A stretch of 64,000 nucleotides of DNA from Ricordea florida. Its lineage: Eukaryota > Cnidaria > Anthozoa > Corallimorpharia > Ricordeidae. Location of the stretch: positions 20,404,004-20,468,003 of the forward strand of contig OX453283.1 in NCBI GenBank assembly GCA_949710005.1, read 5' to 3'. The notes under the pieces are model-generated. The model searched no databases, had not been told where the DNA came from, and saw nothing but the letters and a program-made list of their open reading frames with translations. The position numbers were made by a program, and so were the translations under genes. Positions 53,450 through 62,524 of this stretch are shown here, in pieces (position 1 is the stretch's first letter; the number at the start of each line of letters is the position of its first letter).

Positions 53450-54266
53450 CTTTTGGTTCCAGGGTCTTTGCAATACTCGCTCGCTGTCAACAACTTCTGT
53501 TCAAAAATTGTAAAAACTGCAACAATGAAGCTTTTTTAATTTTTCGTATGTGTCCATCAAAGTATGGAAAAGCCTACTGGAAGGAGAGCAAGATTCAGGA
53601 GTTCAGGGACAGGAGGTGGAGTAGAATTACCCCTACAAATAAAATTGCGGCAAAGACTACATTTCCTGTAAAAATCGAAAATGCAACACAATCAACAACG
53701 GAAAGAAATATGTAAAAGAACAGTAACTTTAATTGTTCGTTCTCAATCAATCATCTATAAACGGACAAATTAAGTTCTAACAGTCAGCGCTACTCGGCAA
53801 CCACAACCCCATCTCTATTACAGTGAAGATGCCAAATTACGGGGCAGGATGCCGAGGAACCTTTTTAACCAGAATAACCAGATTTTTTTTTTAATGTTGT
53901 TAATTCATCTTGACTAATTATCAACAAAAAAATCACCATTAATCCAAAATATTTGCGAACAGAACAACTCGGGGCTCTCAAAATTGATAAATGCTAAACA
54001 AAAAGAGAACAAACGAAAACAGGTCGACCTAAAAGTTTAAAAACGTTTTTTTAAACCTTTAAAAGTTTACTCAGTTATTTTTTAACAAGAGTTCTAGTGA
54101 AACAACGACATCAATGAAAACATGACGACGCGTTGACAACAGAACTGAGGGTAGAAGCCAAAACTGCTTTGAACGAGCACAAAACGTTTTTAATATATAT
54201 TTGTTAAAACAAAAATGTCAGTTTCCAACTAATGCTGCTGGTTTGGCCAGTGTCTGGAACTGGAAA
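53450..54266. other. Spacer, no gene seen
   Basis: AT-rich, mostly short frames. Inner sequence next to the left bracket repeat is not similar to that next to the right one. Confidence 0.5.
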
Positions 54267-54671
54267 TCACTTTTGGGAAGCGATGTAGGCGTCGTAGGCT
54301 TCGCCGTTGGGATGATTGTCAACAGCTGCCTCTTTCTGCGAGTTAGTCAGTCCATCATCTTGCTTGTGAAATTGTCGACTATATTTCTCGAGTGATAAGC
54401 CAAACTTTGTTAATGTTTCGCCATTCACGACTGAAGGCAAAACTTTGTAAAAGTAATCCGATCTTTCAATCTGCTTGACAGTTCCCAGACCGATTTTCTC
54501 CAATTGAAGCATTTCACTTCGAACTGTTTGTTGGTCTGGCCTTGTTCTCGAACTGAATTTTCGGTAGATTCTCTTAGGCGTGACAAACGGACTAGGATGT
54601 TTCAGAATGGCCTCCTGTATTTCCTGTGAACTCACCACGTTTCTTGCCCTTACTTCGCCAAGTGCAGCACA
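54267..54671 (-). CDS. DUF3987 gene, last exon
   Basis: Begins after acceptor TTTTCTGTAG with CAALGEVRARNVVSSQEIQE. It reads through a winged-helix-like stretch (AILKHPSPFVTPKRIYRKFS and QTVRSEMLQLEKIGLGTVKQ) and stops at 54267. The phase matches the donor at 55609. It probably forms a C-terminal DNA-binding part. Confidence 0.55.
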   Translation of the reverse strand, partial: CAALGEVRARNVVSSQEIQEAILKHPSPFVTPKRIYRKFSSRTRPDQQTVRSEMLQLEKIGLGTVKQIERSDYFYKVLPSVVNGETLTKFGLSLEKYSRQFHKQDDGLTNSQKEAAVDNHPNGEAYDAYIASQK

Positions 54672-55609
54672 CTACAGAAAATGTGGGGAAAAACGACAGC
54701 TGTTCAGAGGAGGGATATTCTAACTACACTTGCACAATGTATAAATAGCATCACAGAAATGAACACTGCTATCAAGTGCAGATAAAGAAAACAAATCATT
54801 CAAAGCCAACCAAACAACTATGAGCATTCCATTCTCCCGCGAAAAGATATATAGGAGGGAGAAGAACATGCGACCGCACGCTGAAACTTGCTTACCCTGT
54901 GGAAACAAGACGTGCGGGTGGGAAGGGATCTTCTCACCTGTGCGACACTTTTCCACGCGGCAGGCGATTTTGCATGCCTTCGCTTGTCATTTACTCTCCC
55001 AGTCTCCCCTCACTATACCTGAGCGGGATAAGGTAATCCTCGTAGTCTAATCAGAGGGCGTATTTGTTCTTTTCATATGGCAGTATGTCTCTTTGCGTTT
55101 TCGTAAGAAAAGGGTATTTTGACATATAAACAAACAATTGACTATTTGAATAGGAATCTACGATAAAAGACGCATTAAATTAATTTATTCAATCTTCTGT
55201 AGGCTCTCAAACAAACAAGACATCTTGTAGGCCATAGGATATGGAGCTTCACTTTAAATATTTCCCCTCATGTTTAAGATGGGGGTATAAAAAAGATCAA
55301 GAAAATAGTTTCTTGGCTCATGGCGCCCCCCCTCCCCATCCCATCCTCCCCAAATGAAGTGGGAATACTGTGTTATCCAGCAGGGCAGTAAGGTGCTGAC
55401 TTTGCTTATAGTCTAAGCTGAAAGAGATTAATTCACAGTGCCTGCGTTAAAATTCACAATGCTATTTTTAACAAAAATTCACCCGGCATTGTTAATCAGT
55501 AACAAAATTAACACAGTTTATTTTTTGTTCTTGATTTACAATACTAAAATAACGGACATCTATCTGCCGGTTAGGCTGACTGGTGAATTAAAGAAAATAA
55601 GGAACCTAC
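54672..55609 (-). other. Intron of the DUF3987 gene
   Basis: Donor GTAGGT (55609), acceptor CTGTAG (54672). 938 bp, no gene inside. Confidence 0.65.
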
Positions 55610-56661
55610 CTGTTGTAGGATGGCCCATTCCTTCTCGAAATAGCCAGAAAGCGCGATGGCTTCATTTAAGGTGCGCACAGATATTTTGTTGGGGATATCC
55701 TCGGTCCTCTGATTAAGGGCTTGTTCCATTACAGAGTACAACACATGCATAACTGCAGCCAGCCGTATTATGTTCTTGTCATCCTTGGAATGACCGTTGG
55801 TTGCAGTGCCTTCCTGGCTGTAGCTATCACCCATGTGCGTGACGTACACATCTAGTGCTTCTTGTGAAAGGCAATACTTGACTTTGTCTCCAGTGTTGTG
55901 CTTTGCGTAAATTTTCTCATACAATCGCTCAAACAAGGAAAGATTGGCATTCCTCAAGTTTCTGCTACTTTCCATCCTTACAGAAATAGACACGGGTGCA
56001 GTCGATGGTAGGCAAATCAGGAAACGGTCAAGCAAACCATTGTTATTTGCAACCAGCCTTGGCATTATGGACCTCAGAAATGCATCCGGTTGGGTAAAAC
56101 AAGAAAGAGCTAGAGCCGCTGACGGAACGCCTACCCTTTTATTAGTGTTGCCCTTAGCCTCATACCAGTGGGATCCGTCTAACATTGAAGTAATCGTTTC
56201 ATCGAGGGCGCTGACGCGTTGTCTTTAAAGCCCACAACCTCTTTAAACCATTCTTGGCATTCGTCGATGGCACACAGCGCGACGCGATTGTCACTGCGTG
56301 TGAAGAACTTAAACAAGCCCTTAGAGCTGGAATCCTCGAGGAGTAATTCACCGCCGACTTTTCCTTCTAGGCTATTTAAAATGGGCTGTGTGACACAGTT
56401 TCTGTGGCTCTGCGTCTTGCCTGTGGATGGCCCACCAAGCGCCAGCATATAAAGGTTAACACGTTCCTCGTAATCTTCGAAAATCTCCACCACCGAATTT
56501 CCCATCAACGCACTGACCGCTGGGAGGCAAGTTCCTTTCACTTTGGCAAACAAGGAGAGCCATTCTCCGATTGATGGTTTAGCCACTTCATTCCACGGAA
56601 TTTTACAATTTTGGGCCTCTTGAATGATCGATTCAACGGAGACAACTTCGTTTGACGCCAT
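55610..56661 (-). pseudogene. DUF3987 helicase-like protein, first exon, one frameshift
   Basis: ATG 56661 begins MASNEVVSVESIIQEAQNC. Walker A is LALGGPSTGKTQSHRN (near residue 75-90) and a Walker B-like segment is VALCAIDECQEWF. A one-base shift near 56205 separates it from the second half (MLDGSHWYEAKGNTNKRVG, LALSCFTQPDAFLRSIMPRL, NNNGLLDRFLICLP), which runs to donor CAG|GTAGGT at 55610. The order matches DUF3987 proteins, helicase/primase-like ATPases best known from bacteria and phages. In this animal sequence it has an intron, so it is not contamination. The frameshift may be real or a sequencing error. Confidence 0.65.
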
Positions 56662-58137
56662 GGTTCGACTGTGACACCAGCCTGTACAGCGTAGTTAGGT
56701 TTTTGCAATAGATTGTGTTACAAATTGACTATTCGTTGCACGTGGGAAAGGCATAGGTGAATTAATGACACGCGATAAAAGTGAATTGTTCGTTTTTCAC
56801 TCTCGCGGGATGGATAGGCTATGGAATACTTACCACATTATTTTTTTTACTAAAAATTTTAATTTTTGGCAGAGGTTTTTCGAAAGTATAAATTAGAAAT
56901 AAGCAGGATTTGTCAGGCGACGAATACACATTTTGATAGCGGCATGAGACTCCTTTGGGATCATTCATTTTTACCAGAAACGGGGTAAAATGGGGTCAGG
57001 GGAATGCGGGTGGCCTCATTTCGCCATTGTCGCGTCAAGAAAAAGTCGCGAAATTTAATACTCGCTAATATAGGACACGCGAAAATGAAAATCGGGGGGC
57101 TCAACAAAGTTTTATACGGGGAGGTCCAAGCCCTAATCCTTTTATACCAGTATTGAAAGAAAAGGTAACCCTTTCATATACCTACGACTTTTATTAAACT
57201 CTTCGCTTGAGTAGCTTCTTAAAATATTTGGATGAATCAGCCGTTTCGTGCATGTGTTCGAGATATTTTGAAATGCCCCTTTAAACGCCTTTAGAAATGA
57301 AAATTTTCGCTACCCTTTTCTATACTTGAACTCTAGAAATCCTTACCCTTTTATATATCTCCAGCCGGAAAAAGCTACCCCTTTCGGGTGGAGCCTCCCC
57401 TTTATAGTACATTATAGGGAGTAACCCCCGCCCTTCCCCCACCGGGAGCGTGATTGTAATTTATGCATTCAGTTATTTAGATTGCGAGCAGTCAGTTTTT
57501 GTTCCTGAAATTCTATGCGCAACCGGAAAAATTAAATCCTGCAAATCTGGGGAACAACGAGGAGGGAACGAGGCGAGAAACGTGGGCGCGGAGAGAAGGA
57601 AAAAGCGCACCCGCTCTTCTGGCAGCTCGCGGCTTCGCCGCTCGGTGCTGGATCTCGATAATTCACATTCGTGTTTTCACGTTGCACTTCACATCGCACG
57701 CTCAGAAAAGAAAGTGACTGCTCACAGTCTATCATCTATTCTACCATTTATTGCCATCTGCACTTCCAACTTGCTTCCGTTGGAACATATTCTGTGGATT
57801 ACTCAATACGGGCAAAGTACTTTCAGTTCACATAAATCAATATTGAAAGTCATTTGACTTGTATGAATTCAATAAAATGCCTGGTTCTTGTCTATAAAGT
57901 CACTGCATTTTCACTGAATAGTGTCACAGCCTGTTGTTATTGTACGTTTTTCAAAGCGAAAGTCCACTAAGTCAAAAACAGGAACGATTTGGCAGGAAAT
58001 ACGAATTGTTTTGAAAATTAAAAAATAACAAACAACAATGGCGCTAGTTACAACCGAAACACATATGGGAAGTCTATCTGTATACATTCCAAAGGCAAAG
58101 CATGCTTACTTTCCAAAAGAAAATGTTTCACGTATAT
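56662..58137. other. Intergenic stretch, no gene recognised
   Basis: Between the DUF3987 gene start and the end of the DDE-OTU gene. The section 57540-57660 is GC-rich with AGCTCGCGGCTTCGCCGCTC and looks like a dispersed repeat. Sections near 57120-57420 have repeated CCCTTTTATA-like motifs. Confidence 0.5.
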
Positions 58138-60285
58138 TTACACATTGTTCTTGACCAGATTTGTCATGGAGAGATGTATTTGTTCCTCGATAAGTAGGAG
58201 GGCTAATTCTTTCCGTTTTTTCAGGTGCTGTAATTTCCTTTTCACTTGAATCTCTTCTTTTGGGCGAACAGAGTTCATTTGTAACAGGTTAACAGCTTGT
58301 TTTGCACTCTCATTGTATGAACCTGTTAGCTCTGTGACAAGTTGCTTTGAGCAGTTAGTCTCTAGGACCCCTGCTTTGTCCATGACGTGCTGTAGAAAGA
58401 TGAAGTTTTCCTCGTCTGTCCACTTGCCCCCAGTAACCGATTCATCCTGATCAATCATAAGCTGCAGCCCTCTTTTCCTCTCTCCTCCCATTTGGTCTTT
58501 GCTACGTTTGCGCTTCGAGCCCTGGATCTTGGTGATGTCAGCATTGACTTTCTTTCCGTAGGGGTTGTTGCAACCATTGCACTTACAGTTTCCTCCACAT
58601 GATTGCTGAACTTTAAGACAAGGACAACGCGAGGCGTACTGACGGCCAAAACTCGCTTCTGGGTTACAGCAAACATTTCTCAGTTCTTTATTATTCATCC
58701 CACATCCCTTGTCAACACTTGGTTTGTCTTCACCTTTTTCCATTCCTGCTCCACTTTCGATGACTGCATCGTAGTGTCCAGGTCCCTCTCGACTATATGC
58801 AACAAACAGACAGTCATTTCTGCATCCCTTGGCGAATTCCTCCGGGGTAATATTAATAATGGGGTAGTTCTCCATTGATGTCAGAAGTGTCACGGGTATC
58901 TTCAGCACGTTAACAGTAGCCTTGACCATAAGATCTCCGACGTCACCGGAAAACACTCCTGGCTGCAGAAACTGTTGAACACGTTCTTCATATCTATCCT
59001 TTTCACATTGCTCCATAAAGCCGATGTACTTTGCCTTATTCGAAATAAGCTCTTGTACCATCATACTCCTGAGTTTCATTGCTATTTGTTCAGTGCTGTG
59101 CATGTTAAATAGTCCTAGAGATCTTAAGTGTCCCTCAAGAGCACTGTTTGGGCGTATGTTCAAAATATTAAAAGCGATAGATTTAAAGAAACAATCTCCG
59201 TCCTTTGGCATCGGGAATACGTCCAATCCCAACTTATTAGCGACGGTGGATACACTATCTTTGCTTTTAGGTTCCGAGTCTCTTCCCACGGGTGTTTTCA
59301 GAAGATACTTTACAATGTCAGCTTCAAAAAAAAACTGGTATAAGCTAATATCGTATCTATTGTTGGCCCTGGTCTTCAGAGTATTATAAAGGGAAAGCAT
59401 TGATATTGCACGCTGAATTGGACCGGGTAGTCCGACTAACGTTTCGACGTTAAAGTGGTTGTTACTGTTCAAGATTGCCGTTCCTCCAATCCCAAATTTT
59501 TCTTTCTTGCACTCTGAGTTAACTGAGCAAAACGGAGGCAGTGGCTGGACAACTGGAACGCCATTTATGTTGTTCTTTTTTCGAGAATTCCAAGAATAGA
59601 AAAATACAGTAAGAAGCGCCACAGCCAGCTCGGGCCCCATTTTAGCACCTGCAAAGAGATCATTTATTTTTTCATGAAGACACTCGTTGATACTCGTTGA
59701 GTATCCCACTGGAATTCCCGAGAGGCAACCTTCAGTTATATGCCGTCTCAAATTATTTATTTGCTCTTGGAAGGACTCTCGCAAAAAAGGATCCGCAGAA
59801 ACTTGTGTATTGGAGATGTGTTGCCACTTCTCACTGAATCGGTCGAGGTTACGTAAAAGTGTGGATGAGTCCGGAGTAGGCTTCTCTCTCTTGTTTTTTC
59901 CGGTATCATCATCAGATCTGAAAACATTTGACAAGTCATGTACACAATCCGAGTAAAAGTGATGCTGTTTAGATATCGTTTTCGTAATTCGTTGAACAGC
60001 ATGAAAAAGGTCCAAACACACTTTTACATTGGGGCCAAACGTCTCGTGTATTTTATTTCTCCATTTACAGCAGTTATCAATGATAAAGAATTCCACAGAG
60101 TCATCTTTACTGCATAGTCGTTCCCTGAGATTCTCGAGCATTTCTTGAACCATTTCAAAGTTTTCTTTCTTTGTAAGTCTCCATGTCACTACTTCATGTT
60201 TCTCGTTTAATACAACAAACACTGAATTGAACTGTTTGATCCACGAATGATCAGTGGCCTGTGTCAGTCCTATATTAACTGTAAC
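58138..60285 (-). CDS. DDE-OTU-CXC-SANT gene, second exon
   Basis: Open for 715 codons after acceptor TATCCTAG. Combined with exon 1 the protein has about 1018 residues counted from 61781. DDE-type core: second acidic residue in FFIIDNCCKWRNKI (about residue 373) and a candidate glutamate in GYSTSINECLHEKIN (about 504). OTU-like protease: catalytic C in KDGDCFFKSIAFNI (about 668) and H in GPGHYDAV (about 807). Tesmin/TSO1-like CXC domain: CCNPEASFGRQYASRCPC and CGGNCKCNGC (about 842-881). SANT-like: GGKWTDEENFIFLQHVM. No stops or frameshifts. The core is most like MULE/KDZ-type transposases; a domesticated protein is possible. Confidence 0.7.
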   Translation of the reverse strand, partial: VTVNIGLTQATDHSWIKQFNSVFVVLNEKHEVVTWRLTKKENFEMVQEMLENLRERLCSKDDSVEFFIIDNCCKWRNKIHETFGPNVKVCLDLFHAVQRITKTISKQHHFYSDCVHDLSNVFRSDDDTGKNKREKPTPDSSTLLRNLDRFSEKWQHISNTQVSADPFLRESFQEQINNLRRHITEGCLSGIPVGYSTSINECLHEKINDLFAGAKMGPELAVALLTVFFYSWNSRKKNNINGVPVVQPLPPFCSVNSECKKEKFGIGGTAILNSNNHFNVETLVGLPGPIQRAISMLSLYNTLKTRANNRYDISLYQFFFEADIVKYLLKTPVGRDSEPKSKDSVSTVANKLGLDVFPMPKDGDCFFKSIAFNILNIRPNSALEGHLRSLGLFNMHSTEQIAMKLRSMMVQELISNKAKYIGFMEQCEKDRYEERVQQFLQPGVFSGDVGDLMVKATVNVLKIPVTLLTSMENYPIINITPEEFAKGCRNDCLFVAYSREGPGHYDAVIESGAGMEKGEDKPSVDKGCGMNNKELRNVCCNPEASFGRQYASRCPCLKVQQSCGGNCKCNGCNNPYGKKVNADITKIQGSKRKRSKDQMGGERKRGLQLMIDQDESVTGGKWTDEENFIFLQHVMDKAGVLETNCSKQLVTELTGSYNESAKQAVNLLQMNSVRPKEEIQVKRKLQHLKKRKELALLLIEEQIHLSMTNLVKNNV

Positions 60286-60872
60286 CTAGGATAAATGAGG
60301 AATAAAGGATTTTAGTCACGCAGCATGGGATACAATTTTTGGTGGCATTGGTCTTATTTTATAGAGAATATAAGTGAAACTTAGGAAATAGGATCATAGT
60401 AATAACTTTCATCAACCTTATTCAATGGTTTCACCTGTCAAATGCACAGATATTTTGCAAGTTGCGGTAATTCCTTCTGGCCCCATGGGGGCTGGGGTGA
60501 GATGAAAAATTCGAGCAATTAATACACGGCTTCCCTTCCTTGTATGTAAGGCCTTTTTGTCAGTGACTGCATTAAAAATCCCAATATTCACTAGATCTGG
60601 TTCAACTCCCTTCCTGTTAAATAAGAGAGAAATTAAGCACCACGTAGCCACCACAAACGTTTCTAATTCGAAAAAAAAATTAAGCCACGTGGTGGCCATT
60701 GCAGCTGGCTATTGCCTTGCGTTATTTTATCAACGGACCATTAGAAAAGGGGAGGTGGCCGAAAATACTTGATGCAAAGAGTAATTACAGAAAAAAAAAT
60801 CTGCAAAAGGAAAGTGCAAGAACGAATAGTAAAATGGATAAATTTCAAAACAGATCTGTCTGCCCACGTTAC
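60286..60872 (-). other. Intron of the DDE-OTU gene
   Basis: Donor AAG|GTAACG and acceptor CTAG|GTT, phase 0, joining HTLK to VTVNIGL. It contains a coding-like minus-strand frame at 60418-60600 with IGIFNAVTDKKALHTRKGSR, which has no known family. Confidence 0.7.
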
Positions 60873-61736
60873 CTTAAGAGTGTGGTCTGCCATCAGCGCT
60901 CTCGCTGATGTCGAACGCATGGATTGCTCGTACAAATCTTTTCGATCTTGAAAGTCCTTGAGACAAATGTCACAAAGTAAGTTGTCACTAGGGCAAAGCC
61001 AAATGACAAAGTCTCTGAATGCGTCGAAAGCCTCTTTGGTTGATTCTTCGGACGACTCTTGCGCTGTTTGCCCCAATATCCTTTGCCTCAGTTCACAGTG
61101 CCTTCGAAATTGCCATTGTTTTTCCATGCAATCTTCAAGCTGGCTTTCCATGTAATTTGACTGAAACAGATTAAAAGACAACCCATTTGAAATATAACTT
61201 CTTAGTTTTTGGATGAATGGTAATGTGAAACCACACTTGTGTGTCAGCTTGAATGGGGGCTTGATATAATAATTTTCGCAAAGTTGTCGCAAAAAGTCTC
61301 CATCGGTACTGCGAATGTAGTGCCTTGTGTCGCCAGACTTACAGTAGTATTCTCGTGCAATGAGTAAGGCTGGCCCATTGTAGTCCAGTATAACACGTGG
61401 GTTTAACGAATTACACGATCCCCTAGTCCAACGGCTGGGTACAATTATATGACCATGCTGATCACAGAACAAAGGCTTTGTATGGAATATGTCCCAGTAC
61501 TGTTGAAGGGGATCCCAAATGAACAAGTTCGGAAGCGTGTAGGACGACGGAGAACAGCATTCACGAACCCTTGGTCGGTCAGGTCGGATTTCGGAAAATT
61601 CGCGTACTTCAGAGCCTTCCTCGTACCTTCGCAGAACATTTTTGATGTATTCCTTTGTATTTTCATCAATATCTATAGCGGATGAAATTTCCACCAGCAA
61701 CACAAATATACCGATAACATAGGCGACGCGAGCCAT
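60873..61736 (-). CDS. DDE-OTU-CXC-SANT gene, first coding exon
   Basis: The likely start is ATG 61736; the frame is open back to 61781, and a splice acceptor (CTCCTTTCAG, ending 61764) suggests an upstream noncoding exon. The first 20 residues (MARVAYVIGIFVLLVEISSA) look like a signal peptide, which is odd for a transposase-like protein. Next come PNLFIWDPLQQYWDIFH, RWTRGSCNSLNPRVILDYN and KCGFTLPFIQKLRSYISNGL, a conserved N-terminal region I know from cnidarian transposase-related proteins. The exon ends with MADHTLK, whose D is the first candidate catalytic residue. Confidence 0.65.
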
Positions 61737-62179
61737 CACAATTTTAAAGCTTGAAAAGAAGAACTGAAAGGAGATAGACAAGTGTTATGGGTTTATGGCG
61801 TCACGAGGTCTCACCAGCGCACCGGGATTTTTTCACTGATTGGCGGCATGACCGCATTCACACCAGCGTCGATGAAGTGTCAAAACTTGTAAAAATTTTC
61901 GGCCAAAAACTCAGTATTTTTTTGGGCGCGAGTAACCTCTCTTAACATAAAATACATAAATAAATAGGATATGTAGACTTGTCGGATTTTTATGAAGTTT
62001 GGCCGAAATGATCGTGAGATCTTGGCGCGCTAAAGTGCGTCGGGCTTTTAAGAAATTCAATATATTCCTGCTTTGACGCCTCTCCCCATGATAAAGCCCA
62101 ACACTCCCATGAAGTGCTGATTGGTATAGTGCAGTTAGTTTGGTGATATTGTTTGGTTGACCACAATGGCGATGGCACC
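61737..62179. other. Upstream region of the DDE-OTU gene
   Basis: Contains the acceptor near 61764 and probable leader or promoter sequence. No other gene. Adjoins the right minisatellite. Confidence 0.4.
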
Positions 62180-62518
62180 AGAAACCCAGGGACCCAGGGA
62201 CCCAGAGACCCAGAGACCCAGAGACCCAGAAACCCAGAGACCCAGAGACCAAGAGACCAAGAGACCCAGAGACCCAGAGACCCAGAGACCCAGAGACCCA
62301 GAAACCCAGAAACCCAGAGAGCCAGAGAGCCAGAAACCCAGAAACCCAGAAACCCAGAAACCCAGAGACCCAGAGACCCAGAGACCCAGAGACCCAGAAA
62401 CCCAGAGTCCCAGAGTCCCAGAGTCCCAGGACCAAAGGACCAAGGACCAAGAACCACAGAGATCTCAGTGCTTTCAATGGTTGCGAAATTTCAGTTGTTG
62501 ATGTACCGAGAAAGAGCC
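62180..62518 (-). repeat. Inverted bracket repeat, right copy, with 8-bp minisatellite
   Basis: About 31 units of AGACCCAG/AAACCCAG (62180-62430) are followed by the unique part ending ATGTACCGAGAAAGAGCC at 62518. It is the reverse complement of 53003-53449. Confidence 0.9.
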
Positions 62519-62524
62519 CGTTAA

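Noticed and set aside
53064-53715. Long frames rich in GLWVSGSL on the plus strand, and their PRDPETQ counterpart on the minus strand
   Set aside because: They are translations of the 8-bp minisatellite, open in every frame; the same is true at 61990-62524.
58603-59956. Plus-strand frames of 70-121 codons
   Set aside because: Antisense to the intact DDE-OTU gene.
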